64,000 nt of DNA, taken from positions 23,104,284 through 23,168,283 of the forward strand of contig NC_089830.1 of NCBI RefSeq assembly GCF_035046505.1, read 5' to 3'. A program made the translations under genes and the position numbers. A model generated the notes under the pieces. The model did not search any database, was not told the origin of the DNA, and worked only from the letters and a program-made list of their open reading frames with translations. Below are positions 43,829 through 55,239 of the stretch, in pieces. Each line of letters starts with the position of its first letter. The stretch's first letter is position 1. The stretch comes from Tiliqua scincoides. Lineage: Eukaryota; Chordata; Lepidosauria; Squamata; Scincidae.

Positions 43829-44595
43829 CCCAACTTCACTTGGGGTAATCCCTTACCAAAAATTCCTCCTGGGAAGAATCAACAAAAGACACCCATTCAT
43901 CTTCCTGACCCAACTTGAGCCACTGATAACCATACAGGCTGGAAAAGTGCCCTTTTTCTTTTCTTTTTTTAAATGTTCTCAGGGAAAGCGGTAGAAGGTG
44001 CTGCTCTTATCCAGAGCCAGCTTTCTCCATGTTGGCAGCTGAATCAGCATGCATCAGTTAACTTTTTCCATGTTGCTACAATTTCAGAGCCCAAGATATT
44101 TAGGACTTTGGATTGTGCCCAGAAAGAGATCAAGAGTCTATGCAGTTGGAGCAAGATCAAAGTACTTCCACCCAGGAGGTCCTCCCCAGCAACCTGGGTG
44201 CAACATTCTTCATTCCTCCACTGGGCTGTCACCAAAGACAGTGAGTCTTGACTAAGCACCATTGAAATCAATGGCGGGGAAAGTTGGTTTTAACTTACTT
44301 CTCGTAGAACTTGGTCATCATTCACTGTCTTTAGTACAAACCACGATGCTTTGGGTTGCATGTGTGTCAATCAAGAAAATATACAGGGCTGGGTCTGAGT
44401 TCAAGCGAATTAATGTTGCAACCTTATCTCTTATGCTTGTCACCCTGAAGGAAGTGGGGAAGGTGTGAGAGGTGTTTGAGAATGAGGAAGTAGAATGTCT
44501 AGTAAATCCTTTCTCAGGGACAGTTGGTGTGAGGTGCATGTCAGTGGTTTAATGGACCACTCTTTAAGTAGTTGCTATGACAAGTAGTTGAGGGG

Positions 44596-44703
44596 TAGAA
44601 ACACCCTGGAACTTCGGCTTCTGCATCACATCAACCTGGCAAGAAGGACCAGGCAGAGACAAACCTCTGAGAACCACCACGACAAGCATCTTGAAGCCAT
44701 CAA
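44596..44703 (+). other. 5' non-coding exon (exon 1) of receptor unit 8
   Basis: The text 'acaccctggaacttcggctt' to 'gaagccatcAA|GTAAGTGG' keeps a consensus donor. It is about 1.7 kb upstream of the receptor at 46463, the shortest such spacing among the intact copies. Confidence 0.55.
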
Positions 44704-44759
44704 GTAAGTGGAACATGTTAATGTTTGCAAAGGGGACCTTTGGGTGTGTCCCAGTATCA

Positions 44760-45235
44760 AGGCAGGATGCAAAGAAACAGCAGATACGGCAGAGTCCTTT
44801 AACTTTTCTGGTATATATTATAGCAAGGAGAATAGTCACAACACGGTCCAGGTCATACACGAAAGATTACAGCAGTCCAGTTTAACTTATCCGAATTAGT
44901 TTCCAAACAACACAGTCAGTTAAGCAGTCCAAGGTCAGTCACAGCATAAACACAGTTCAACAAAGTCACGGGCAGCAGTATCTCGATTTCACACCTAATA
45001 CTGCGATTGTGGATCTGCAGACTGGGGTTTTTGTTGTCTGATCCTCCAATCACATCCTGCAAGGTGTGGCAGGCTCAGGTGCAGAGTCATTCTGCTGACT
45101 CATTTGATTCAGCTGCCTGCAACTGGCCATAAACCAAAATGGTTAGCTTTGTCTCTGACTCAGCATGGTCAGAGAGCTAACAGGACATACTCAGGCATGG
45201 GTGGGACAGACTGAAAACAAGAGAGATTGAAAACA
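44760..45235. other. Unclassified insertion in the receptor 8 intron
   Basis: The stretch has no counterpart in the other units; family sequence resumes near 45300 ('ttgatttcatgggcagg', compare 14295). No terminal repeats were found. It may be a retroelement fragment. Confidence 0.35.
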
Positions 45236-46414
45236 AATTCTGCTAATTGGTTCCTTTTTATAACAAGGGAAAGTGTCTCAATATGGGGAATGGTGATAGG
45301 TGCAGCCCCAATGTCCTTTGATTTCATGGGCAGGGTACATATTTTGTTTGTTTTGCACAAGTATACTCATTTTCTCGAAGAGTGAACTGGTGTCACAGCA
45401 GGATGTCTTTGAGATCACCCTCTTGGCTTTGCTTCCTAATGTCCAGTTAGTTGCATCTAGCTGAGTCCCTGGGAACTTCAGGCAGAAATTCTACTTCTCA
45501 ATTGGGTTGATGAGGTGGGTTGCGCGAACCTTTTTTGGAAAGTTTGGCTCATGAAATTGGCAACAAGGAGCTGGCATTTGTAGCAGATTCAGTTGCATGT
45601 AGATTATATTTAAATCATGCAGGAACAGCCCTCAGTTTTGGGTATTTTTTTTTTTTTCCTTTTTATTTTTCCACCATGAAAGCAGGCAAAGGAACCACCA
45701 CTTCTGGACAAGGAAATGATTTAAAAACCCGTCTTCTACGCTCAAGTCCCAAACACCCCATAGTTTCATACAGTGAATCTCCCCCCCCTAAAAAAAAAAA
45801 TGTTCTCATCAATTTTTCTGACTTTTTTTCCTGTGAAAAGTAGACACATGAAAATTTTTTCTGCCCCTTTTTTCAGAGTGTTCTGGTCACCCCATTTTAT
45901 GCACCAAGAGGGCAGAGACCACTGTTTTAGGGAAACTGGGATACTGGAGCCCAATAATAGCATTACTCAGAGTGAAACGTCTGGAAGTTGGGGTTGAAAA
46001 GTGTATCTCTTTTATCAAGATGAAACTCATGGTGGGTGATAAAGAAAGGAGAGAATTCCACTTGTTAAAAGAAATATCAAGGAGGAAAAAGAATTGGCCT
46101 TTAGCTCTTATGGAAGGAGAGGGGAAATGGTCACATGAATGTATACGTGCTTGAAAAGAATGTAAAGAAAAATAACAAGGGCAAGTTCTAGTGCATGGAG
46201 GAATGGGCAAATACAGGAAGCTGAGACAAAGAAAATCTTCACCCATTGCCCACTGGGTGCAGGATGATGGCGTAAACATTATCTTCCCAGGATCCTCTTG
46301 ACAGTGGACTATTCAAACAGGTGAATGAACATCCCTCGCTCAAAGAAAAAGCATAGAGAATAAATTGGTCTGATTGAACTTGGCAGTTCTAATGTCCTTC
46401 TTTGTTTATTCCAG

Positions 46415-47485
46415 ACAGGAAAAGGCAGAGGAAAAGAGCAAAGAAAAATATTCATTCAAGCAATGGAGAGCACAGGTGTACCATCAGGTCTTAGTGCCCC
46501 TCTGAAACAGTACAAACAAGAGGATGATATTTTGTTGAAAAGAGTGATTACTGTTGAAATGGTAACTTACAGCCTTGTCTTTGTGTTGGGGACCATAGGC
46601 AATGGGATAGTCATTTTCATCACTGGCTGCAGAATGAAGAAGACGGTCAACACTGTCTGGATTCTCAACTTGGCCATTGCTGACTTCACCTTCAGTTTCT
46701 TCCTGCTATTTAACATTGTCCACGTAGGCCTGGCATTTCATTGGCCATTTGGCCGCATCATGTGCAAGCTCCGGCATGCCATTGTTTTCCTGAACCTCTT
46801 TGCCAGCATTTACCTCCTGACGGTGATCAGCATAGACCGTTGTATTGCCGTGTGGTGCCCTGTGTGGTCTCGGAATCACCGGACACCCCGGCTGGCTTCC
46901 TTTGCGGCTTTGGGTGTTTGGATCCTAGCTTTAATGGTTTGTTCTCCACAGTTGTATTTCAAGGAAACTCATTATGATAATGAGACAAATACCACTCACT
47001 GCAGGAACAATTATGGTATGAATTCTGAGGGTGGAAGAAGTACCCGCCATGCTATGGTTCTCCTCCGATTCATCTTTGGCTTCACCATCCCATTCAGTGT
47101 CATTGTGGCTTGCTATGGGGCAATTGTTGTGAGGCTCAGGAAGGACCAGTTGTCACAATCAAGCAGACCCTTCAAGGTCATCACTGCAGTGATTGTGGCT
47201 TTTTTTATCTGTTGGTTCCCCTATCACATTTTTTATTTTCTTAAAGTGAAAGCAGTATATGAACCCAAGATCCGTGGGGTGGTGTTTATAGGTCTTCGCT
47301 TGTCATACAGTTTGGCTTATTTCAACAGCTGTCTGAACCCCATCCTGTACTTCTGCATGGGCCACAATTTCAAGGAGAAGCTGAGATGCTCCTTCCTCTC
47401 TGATAGTGACTTCACTGAGGAGAGCAACCTCAGTGGCACAAGGACAAAGGGCACAGCCTCTGAGCTGGAGTCACATTTCTTATGA
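46415..47485 (+). CDS. Chemerin/FPR-like chemoattractant GPCR (receptor 8)
   Basis: This is a complete 340-residue receptor. ATG at 46463 lies 49 bases after the acceptor TTTATTCCAG. The N-terminus is charged (YKQEDD) with no N-glycosylation site. Motifs: N47, D74, C101, D125-R126-C127, WCPVWSRNHRTPR, loop 2 with overlapping N173-E-T and N176-T-T sites and C180, C250-W-F-P253, N292-P. The tail is slightly shorter than in receptor 2 (SFLSDSDFTEESN in place of SLLSALVNAFTEESN) and ends ELESHFL. It keeps every structural landmark and the full 5' signals (exon 1 donor, acceptor), so it is one of the best candidates for an expressed gene. The ligand is unknown. Confidence 0.92.
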   Translation, partial: TGKGRGKEQRKIFIQAMESTGVPSGLSAPLKQYKQEDDILLKRVITVEMVTYSLVFVLGTIGNGIVIFITGCRMKKTVNTVWILNLAIADFTFSFFLLFNIVHVGLAFHWPFGRIMCKLRHAIVFLNLFASIYLLTVISIDRCIAVWCPVWSRNHRTPRLASFAALGVWILALMVCSPQLYFKETHYDNETNTTHCRNNYGMNSEGGRSTRHAMVLLRFIFGFTIPFSVIVACYGAIVVRLRKDQLSQSSRPFKVITAVIVAFFICWFPYHIFYFLKVKAVYEPKIRGVVFIGLRLSYSLAYFNSCLNPILYFCMGHNFKEKLRCSFLSDSDFTEESNLSGTRTKGTASELESHFL

Positions 47486-48149
47486 ATACCGGTTCTCACT
47501 TCCCATCCGATAAAAGTATTATTGGGGCAAACCTTGGGAGCTACAGGCCCCAACTGGAAACTTTTTCTACAGGGTCCCAAGTTCACAGCCATGACCTGTA
47601 GAATCTTATATATCTAAGTAAAATTTATTATAGACTTTATATCTCTATTGTATCTACTATAGATCTATGGAGATCTGCTATCTCTATTGTAGTTTGGAAA
47701 GAAATCAAACTGTGCTTTAAAAAGTGCATGTGAGTTTCTGAACTAAATGAATCTGGGTCCATTTTAATATATAATTGCATACAATTAAGCCTACAAAACG
47801 TGTAGATTAGCATTGAAATGTAAATATTTACATAGTTGTCCTTTTAACTTTTCAGTGAAATATATATTTTATGCTGTTCTACAATTAACATATTACATAA
47901 TTCAAGTGCAGAAAATCTTTTTCAAATTATACCCAGCATAAAGAAACGCTGCTGAATTTATATGCATTCAGAAAAAATTAAAATCTTGCTGTTCCCTCAA
48001 AAGCCTGCAATATGGTGTTAGGTGTGTGTCTCAATGTGTTGTTGTGTGTATTGGCAAGACTAGAGGAGATCGCCCCACCGTAGGGACCCCTTAGGCACAG
48101 GGCCCGGTTGGGAGCAATTGGTCCAGTTGTCTTAAAGATTTTTCAAGTG

Positions 48150-48381
48150 GGTGCTCCTTTTTTTTTTTTTTTTTTTTGCAGGGGGAGAGTAACTGGCCCA
48201 CCTCACCCCAGCACTGTCTGTTCTAGTGGCTGTCTGCTGGTATTCATCTGCATCTTTTTAGATTGTGAGCCCTTTTGGGACAGGGAACCATTTAGTTATT
48301 TGATTTTTCTCTGTAAACCGCTTTGTGAACTTTTAGTTGAAAAGCGGTATATAAATACTGTTAATAATAATAATAATAATA
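48150..48381 (+). mobile_element. L2-like LINE 3' end
   Basis: 'ttagattgtgagcccttttg', 'aaccgctttgtgaac' and 'aaagcggtatataaatactg' are followed by (AAT)n. It is 5' truncated. Confidence 0.7.
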
Positions 48382-48718
48382 AAGATGGCCCTGAATATTA
48401 TTCAGTGCATTCTTTCCTGTGTGAATCTTCCATGCATCTGTCATGCCCTTTCAACGCTTCTGCTTATCTCCTTCAAAATGAGAAAGAAAACAGGATGATT
48501 TTTTAAAACCGCTTCCCCCCCCCCCGAAATTGTATGTGCAACTCTAGATTTGCAATCTATCTGCATTACTACTGCATGATATGGGCTTTCACTGTGTTAC
48601 AGTAGTGGAGCCGGGGGGGGGGATGGGATTAGAGCTGCAGGTGCTTCATGGCTCCGAACTCACTGTGTAAACTGCTCCTCTCCTCGCTCTTGGAACCATT
48701 CCTTGACAGTAACTGATG

Positions 48719-48822
48719 CTTCCTCCTCTGCCTTTGCAAATGCCTTCTCAGAAGACAGCAACCACCACACCATAACCATGAAGGCCAGAACTTTTGCTGT
48801 GGTGGAGTCATACAGCTTGTGA
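48719..48822 (+). pseudogene. C-terminal relic of a receptor
   Basis: A short frame reads SSAFANAFSEDSNHHT, then TMKARTFAVVESYSL and TGA (48820-48822). This is the family tail without any transmembrane part. The flank after the solo LTR (49319-49510) matches the 3' flank of receptor 2 (12345-12510), so the lost gene was a close sister of receptor 2. Confidence 0.75.
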
Positions 48823-48836
48823 ATGCTGGTGCTCAC

Positions 48837-49318
48837 TGTAATGGAAGATCAGAAGATCATCAGGTGGATGATGTGGTGTTGACAGCAATTCCATGTTTTG
48901 ACAGCTGGTTGACAGCTCTGGGAAGGGCAGGGCTGGCTCCACAGCTGTAATCAATCAAGGCCAATGGGACTCTGATGGACACCTGAGCTTCATTTGACCT
49001 TGATGGGACTTTGAATGGACATGAACTGAAGAGATGGCTCAGCTGAGCCTAATTTGGACTTAACAAGGGGCTAGCAATGTAGCTCACAGCTGAGCTGCAT
49101 TTTGGATTATGAGACATCCAAGGATAAAAGGCAGCTTCAGAAGGACCAAAGGCTACCCTGGTCCAGAGGGAGACCAGACCAGACCAGACCAGACCAGAGT
49201 TTGACCTTGAACTGGGACTGGACTCTGACTTTTGCCTGCTGCACTTGTGAGTTTAACAAGGGAAGCTAATTAGCCTTAAGCGGGCAAAAGGCCCAGTGGA
49301 TTGGGATTTGGCAGAACA
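48837..49318. mobile_element. Second solo LTR, after the receptor relic
   Basis: The element begins TGTAATGGAAG and ends GGCAGAACA. It is flanked by identical CTCAC (48832-48836 and 49319-49323). A short (AGACC)n run and a GATAAAAGG TATA-like site lie inside. It is 482 bp, unlike the LTR at 16138, so a different family. Confidence 0.75.
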
Positions 49319-50574
49319 CTCACTTCCTCTTTCCAACATCTCTTGTTTTCAGAAGAAGATGGCTCAATGCATTCTTCCATAAATTCACTCAGAATCTGCT
49401 CCACACCCCCAATCTCTCCCATTTTGTATGCACACTGGATCCTAGTTTACAACTCCAAACTCTGTTGTGGTTGGAGATTCCACAAAGTAAAGATGAGCGC
49501 AGATGAGGTTTGGCTACAGACAGTTTCGAAGTTGGGAAAAGTTAAATAATTGGTACTTCATAGAGATTAAGCTGTTATGATTTTGGAACAGTGAACTCAT
49601 CAGAATACGTCAGAAAAGAAAATAGTATTTTAGGGTACTTATAGTCTAATTTCATAGTATCTATAGGTTTCATATATCTATAGGTTTGTGCAGAATATAT
49701 TGATTTTTTATTTCAAAATACCTGTGTTCTAAAGTTCAAGTCTGTATTACATTGCTGACTTTTGTTTAAGTGTACTGATAGATGTTTATACCCATTTCTG
49801 ATGGAGGTACGTTAAAAGGAATCTCTGAGAAAGTATAAATTTGGAATAGTTACTGTTCAATTAATTTTTCAGGTAGAAAGTCCTTAGGGAGAGGAAAGCA
49901 TTTTTTTAAACTCTGAACTGCTTAAAAAAAATTGTTGTGGTTGTAAAGCAGATATTTAAATAATATTGAGTGGTTGGTTGATTAAGTAGGCTCAGGCAAA
50001 TATAAAAGGCAGACTTGCCACTCATCTCAAAGAGACACTAGACACGTCATTCGAACTTGCGAACATCTGCTTTAGAAATGTTTACACAGCCTGAATTCTA
50101 GAGAGCTTCAGGGCTGTACGTAGTCTAGATTTCTAACCCGTTGAATCACCAGGCTAAGGTCCAAGCCTTCAAGACCTCAAGAGAAGGTGGAAGAAAATGA
50201 TGGGCTTCTGTGCAAGAACCAGAACAGTCTTTGGTCCTTGGCAAGGCCCAGTCTAGCACCAATTCTCATTAAGCTATCCATTTCCCAGGTGATAGGGAGT
50301 CCACTCCATGTTCTTCAACAATAAAAGCTTGTTCCACTGACTCTTGAACTAAGTGCAGTTTGCATTGCCAGGAGCTTCTAGGGCACACTGCTAACGATGC
50401 GACCTTCTCTTTGGTGCTCATTATGCTGAGAGAAGTGGGGAGGGTGTCGGACATCTTTGAATGTTTGTTTGAATGAAATGAGAATGACAAACTTAGAAGG
50501 TTCCTCCCTTATGAGAAAAAGTGTTTGGGGTTCTTTAGAAGATAGGTGCCTGAGGGGGGGACATGACTGATACA

Positions 50575-50690
50575 TATAAAATTATGCAGGGGATAAATAG
50601 TGGATAGAGGGAGGCTCTTCTCCCTCTCACACAACAGCAGAACCAGGGGACATCAATTCAAATTGAGTGTCAGAAGAGTTAGGACAGGCA
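50575..50690 (+). mobile_element. CR1/L3-like LINE ORF fragment
   Basis: 'gcaggggataaatagtggat' to 'gagttaggacaggcaaaag' corresponds to the same ORF2 C-terminal stretch as 51230-51340. Confidence 0.6.
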
Positions 50691-50804
50691 AAAGAAAATG
50701 GCTGTCAAGGTATGGTGAATCCATTCTCAGGGAGAGGTAGTATGAGGTGCACCTCAGTGGTTCAAAGGACCACTCTTTAAGTGGGCAAATAGTTGAGGAT
50801 TACT

Positions 50805-50915
50805 AACACCTTGGAACTTTGGATTCTTTGTCACATTCACCTTGAAAGCAGGACAAGGCAGAGAGAAACTTCTGAGGACCACCGGTTCTAAGTAAGCAAC
50901 TTGAAGACCTCAAGA
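50805..50915 (+). other. 5' non-coding exon copy (exon 1), donor lost
   Basis: 'acaccttggaactttggatt' to 'cttgaagacctcaagatcc' matches exon 1 of other units. The donor GT is gone (AAGATCC). A CR1 tail ('ggttggacttgaggatct', 'cttccaactctatgatt') follows at 50930-50990. Confidence 0.45.
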
Positions 50916-51099
50916 TCCAAGATTTCTGCTATAGGCAGGGGGTTGGACTTGAGGATCTACCGGTTTCTTCCAACTCTATGATTTTCATCATATGCACAAG
51001 AAGTGCAAGACTTCTTAGAAAGTCTGTTTCAACCATGTATCGTAAGTGTGAGAAACTGATATTTACAGGAAATTCATTTGCATCCAGAATTGTTTAAAA

Positions 51100-51194
51100 C
51101 AGCCTCTCTCAGAGTGAGATCAACAAGAAAATTGCCCATACCCAGAGAGCTGATCAGAGATTAACAGCAGATTGGAGACAGGGGAGGATCAAAG
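51100..51194 (+). other. Second 5' non-coding exon copy of a receptor-less unit
   Basis: The text 'cctctctcagagtgagatc' to 'ggaggatcaaag|gtaagagtgg' keeps a donor. The downstream receptor exon has been lost, since nothing receptor-like occurs before the 3' flank at 54775. A promoter-like GGAAATTCATTTGCAT lies at 51060-51080. Confidence 0.45.
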
Positions 51195-51221
51195 GTAAGA
51201 GTGGAGGTTTAAAGAGCAATG

Positions 51222-51520
51222 GTTATGCAGGGGATGGATAGAGTGGATGGAGAGATGCTCTTTTACCTCTCACACAACACCAGAACCAGGGGACATCCAC
51301 TAAAATTGAGTGTCAGGAGAGTTAGGACAGACAAAAGAAAATATTTCTTCACCCACCATGTCATTAATCTGCAGAACTCCTTGCCACAGTATTTGGTGAT
51401 GGTGTCTGGCCTAGATGCATTTAAAAGGGGACTGGGCAGATTTCTGGAAGAAAAATTCACCACAGATTACAAGCCATGATGGGTATGTGCAACCTCTGGT
51501 TTTAGATGTAGGCTAGCGGG
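51222..51520 (+). mobile_element. CR1/L3-like LINE ORF2 C-terminus
   Basis: The readable frame (51219-51479) has RTRGHPLKLSVRRVRTD, then FFTHHVINLQNSLPQ and DAFKRGLGRFL. This is the C-terminal block of CR1-group reverse transcriptases. The 3' UTR continues after the MITE at 51509-51871. Confidence 0.8.
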
Positions 51521-51871
51521 CACCTCAAGCCTGAGCTGCCTGGCGTGTGGGGCTGCGGCGGCGCCGAAAATGGCAGCCACTGCGTCCCAAGCACAGCATG
51601 GGCAACGCCAATGGCTCCTTGGGAGAAGGGGATGCCTTGTCCCTGCCCTCTCCGCTCCCTCTGCCTCCCACACGCTCCCACCTACCTCTCCATTGCATGG
51701 CGGTCCATGCAACCGTGGAGCAGTGGTAACCTGGTGCTGGCCCATCCCCAGACGGCACTATGGTAGCGTTGCCGTTGGACCGGTGCTGAGGGTTGCAGAT
51801 GTGCCTTAAAGCACATTTGTGACAGTGCACAACGGTGGTAAGCCGGCATGCATTGTATAGGATTGGGCCCT
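51509..51871. mobile_element. Harbinger-like MITE inserted in the LINE 3' UTR
   Basis: The right end TAGGATTGGGCCC is typical. The left end 'gggcacctcaagcctgag' is degenerate. LINE text ('gttttagatgtaggcta', then 'cagaatgccagatgtaaggg') continues on both sides, compare 60340-60375. Confidence 0.6.
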
Positions 51872-51884
51872 CAGAATGCCAGAT

Positions 51885-52866
51885 GTAAGGGAGGGTACCA
51901 GATGCAGGTCTCTTGTTGTCTTGTTGTGCTCCCTGAGGCATCTGGTCGGCCGCTGTGAGATACAGGAAGCTGGACTAGATGGGCCTCTGGCCTGATCCAG
52001 TGGGGCTGTTCTTATGTTCTTAAACTACAATTCCCAGGAGGCCTTGCAGGTCTCTTGTTATCTGGTGTGCTCCCTTGGGCATTTGGTGGGGCTGCTGTGA
52101 GATACAGGAAGCTGGACTAGATGGGCCTATGGCCTGATCCAGTGGGGCTGTTCTTATGTTCTTAACTACAATTCCCAGGAAGCCTTGCAGGTCTCTTGTT
52201 ATCTGGTGTGCTCCCTGGGGCATTTGGTGGGCCGCTGTGAGATACAGGACGCTGGACTAGATGGGCCTATGGCCTGATCCAGTGGGGCTGTTCTTATGTT
52301 CTTAACTACAATTCCCAGGAAGCCTTGCAGGTCTCTTGTTATCTGGTGTGCTCCCTGGGGCATTTGGTGGGCCGCTGTGAGATACAGGAAGCTGGACTAG
52401 ATGGGCCTATGGCCTGATCCAGTGGGGCTGTTCTTATGTTCTTAACTACAATTCCCAGGAAGCCTTGCAGGTCTCTTGTCATCTGGTGTGCTCCCTGGGG
52501 CATTTGGTGGGCCACTGTGAGATACAGGAAGCTGGACTAGATGGGCCTATGGCCTGATCCAGTGGGGCTGTTCTTATGTTCTTAACTACAATTCCCAGGA
52601 AGCCTTGCAGGTCTCTTGTTATCTGGTGTGCTCCCTGGGGCATTTGGTGGGCTGCTGTGAGATACAGGAAGCTGGACTAGATGGGCCTCTGGCCTGATCC
52701 AGTGGGGCTGTTCTTATGTTCTTAACTACAATTCCCAGGAGGCCTTGCAGGTCTCTTGTTATCTGGTGTGCTCCCTGGGGCATTTGGTGGGCCGCTGTGA
52801 GGATACAGGAAGCTGGACTAGATGGGCCTCTGGCTTGATCCAGTGGGGCTGTTCTTATGTTCTTAT
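51885..52866 (+). repeat. 140-bp tandem array built from a LINE tail
   Basis: Unit starts ('aactacaattcccagga') lie at 52023, 52164, 52304, 52444, 52584 and 52724, a period of 140-141 bp. A partial unit precedes them. Each unit carries 'gagatacaggaagctggact' and ends 'ttcttatgttctta'. Units differ at only a few positions. Two units of the same array type sit at 60392-60650. Confidence 0.95.
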
Positions 52867-53477
52867 GTTTAAAAGCTTAAAAGTCTGGCTAAAGCATGGA
52901 AACACAGAGAATGGTAAAAACTGCTCGAAAGAATTATTTTTAAAAGCTGTTTTTCTAGTTTCATAGAAGCTTCACAGAAGCTGGGATTTTGATACACTCT
53001 GGAATTTGGGAAAGGGAGTCGTATCTAAGGCAAAGATAGATAAACTCCATCTTGGCAGAAGCACATGGCTGCCAAGGACACTACTATGCCTGGTTCCAAT
53101 ACTCACTTGTTATTCTTCTATGCTTTCAAAGGAAAAGACACATATAGGTAAAATAGTCTTTGCCTTAAAGTGTAACCAACATATATGGGGACATGGTAGT
53201 TATTAGCAGTAAGTCTTAAAGAACCCAAATGCTTGATTTTAGAAAAAGCTTAAGAAAGCAGACAAAAAGAAGTAACATCCTTATCAGTTGGCAAGGTTTC
53301 TTGGCAAACTAGTATGGTGTCTGGCTAGCTAGCCACAGACATCTGCAGGAGACAAATTTAGAAAAAAAAAAAGAATACATTTAATTAGATAAGCAAGAGC
53401 ATCCTTGAGAATCAGTCTTTGTTTGAATTGCAACTGAAATGGAGAAATGAATGTTTAGAAGGATTGGTGCAGGTTTG

Positions 53478-53525
<48 letters not shown>

Positions 53526-54432
53526 CCTAATGCATGTAATGTCTGAGTAACTTGTTTGAAGGTAAATGGGAGAAGGATTTGTTAAAAAGAAAATGTGATG
53601 TAGTGAAAGTTTGGCTTGTTTTATGTTAAAATATATGAAAAATCACAAGAAGCTGGCTGAAGCCTTAGCTCAAAGAGATTACGATTTAGCAGCTAGGCAG
53701 AAGAGGGAAGAGGTCACTACTAGCAAGGATATACACCATTATAGATCCCTCAATACCCATGTACTCAAAGTAACTGGTCACAATAGTCATACAGAATTAA
53801 GAGTGAAACTGTTAAAAGAAGTTTAATGAACTTTGGTTCGCAGAGATTTGCAAAGGAACCCATAGTGTTTTACTAAAACCAGGAGAAGAGATAAGATGAG
53901 TGGCTCAAGCAAGGCCATCCTAATTAGGAAGGGCTTGAAGGGAATATATGCCAATAAATGGCTCAGAAGTTCTGCCAAAATAGGGTCTCCACACCCGTGT
54001 TTAAGTGTTTTTTGTGTTCTCTTTAATGAGGATGTTACAGCAAACCCTACTGGTTTTTGAAAACTTTTGGAAACTGTGTAATTTTGGCTAAGTTTTAAGG
54101 TTAAACCCCACCTGTATGTAAATCAGAGCCAATCAACGGTTTTGCTCACTAATTGCCCACCTATTTTCTATCTTCTATGTAAATGGTATTTTATCTATAG
54201 CCTATTAAGAGTTAGCCCCGTCTATGATGTCAAACTTTTAGAGAATGGGAAGTCTAGATTTTCAGACAAAGGACTGTGTGGTATAAAGGTTAAGGACCAG
54301 CATTCAGATGGGGTCCATGCGTTGGACATGAGTCCCGTGGACCAACTGTATACAATTCAATAAAAGCCTGTGAACCTTCATCCCTGTGTACCGAGTCGTT
54401 CTGAGTTGCTTATCTGCCTTTCAACCCAAGCA
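52867..54432 (+). other. Unclassified insertion with an LTR-like right end
   Basis: The region between the 140-bp array and a hAT copy has no receptor homology. Its right part holds a TATA-like TATAAAGG near 54283 and AATAAA at 54359 followed by about 70 bases, an arrangement resembling the end of an LTR. No retroviral genes are readable. A (GA)n run lies at 53479-53524. The classification is uncertain. Confidence 0.35.
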
Positions 54433-54775
54433 CAGGGCTTTTCAAACTGGGGCATCAAGATGCCCCAGCCTGTGAGCCCTGAACACTTTCCCCTTAAAGG
54501 GTCGGGACAGGGAGGAAGCAGCAATGCGACCCCCAGGATCAAGTGGCTAAGGTGGTGGCGGGAAGTGGGCTGCATTCACCAGCCCCTGCAGCAGCCTGTC
54601 AGGCTGCAGGGCTCCCTGGGGCTTAAAAAGTGAACATACAGCAATTGCACTCCACTTCTGGTTTTGCCAAAGTAGAGAGCGATCACTCCACTTTCACTTT
54701 TTAAGCCTCGGGGAGCCCTGCAGACATCCCAGTCCCCACAGCCCCCTTAGCGACACGATCCTGGGGAGGACCCAC
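54433..54775. mobile_element. Truncated palindromic hAT element
   Basis: The left end CAGGGCTTTTCAAACTGGGG matches the element at 58590. Internal arms ('ggctccctggggcttaaaaa', 'ttaagcctcggggagccctg') are reverse complements. The right terminal repeat is missing. Confidence 0.65.
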
Positions 54776-55230
54776 CAAATTTTCTGAAGAATATTATTCA
54801 ATGTATTATTTCCTAAATGTATTTATCATGCATCCATTATGCCCTTTCTATTCTTCTGCTTCAAAAGGAAAAGGAAAACTTAATTTTTCCCCACTGTTTT
54901 TCTTATATTGGTTGTGCAAACCTGTCCTTACAGCCTGCAGTACTATTGCATAATATATTGTTTCACTCCATATGTAGGTTTCTGCTGTGTCATTCGGCCA
55001 ATATTGCTAAGGGGATAGTCCTCAGTCTTACTAAAGGCTTTATGGAGAATCGTTTTGCAAAACAAAAGAAGCCATTCTGATGTAATGTGGAAGGGTTTTT
55101 TTTCCATTTCCTTACAATTTCAGAATAAGATGTTATTTAGTTTGTTCTTTCATGTTGTCTTTCATGCTTGTGAGTGAAGGAGAGGACAGTTTGCCCTGTA
55201 ACTCCCCAGCACAACCTTCTACCAGTAATG
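54776..55230 (+). pseudogene. Receptor 3'-flank relic without coding exon
   Basis: 'aaattttctgaagaatatta' through 'attgctaaggggatagtcct' to 'ttgccctgtaactccccagc' is the family 3' flank. AATAAG replaces AATAAA near 55123. The receptor exon that should precede it is gone. Confidence 0.55.
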
Positions 55231-55239
55231 CAAATTGGT

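Noticed and set aside
51885-52866. Possible CRISPR or satellite centromere array
   Set aside because: Units are plainly the CR1/L3 LINE tail repeated seven times, with no spacers and too few copies for a centromere.
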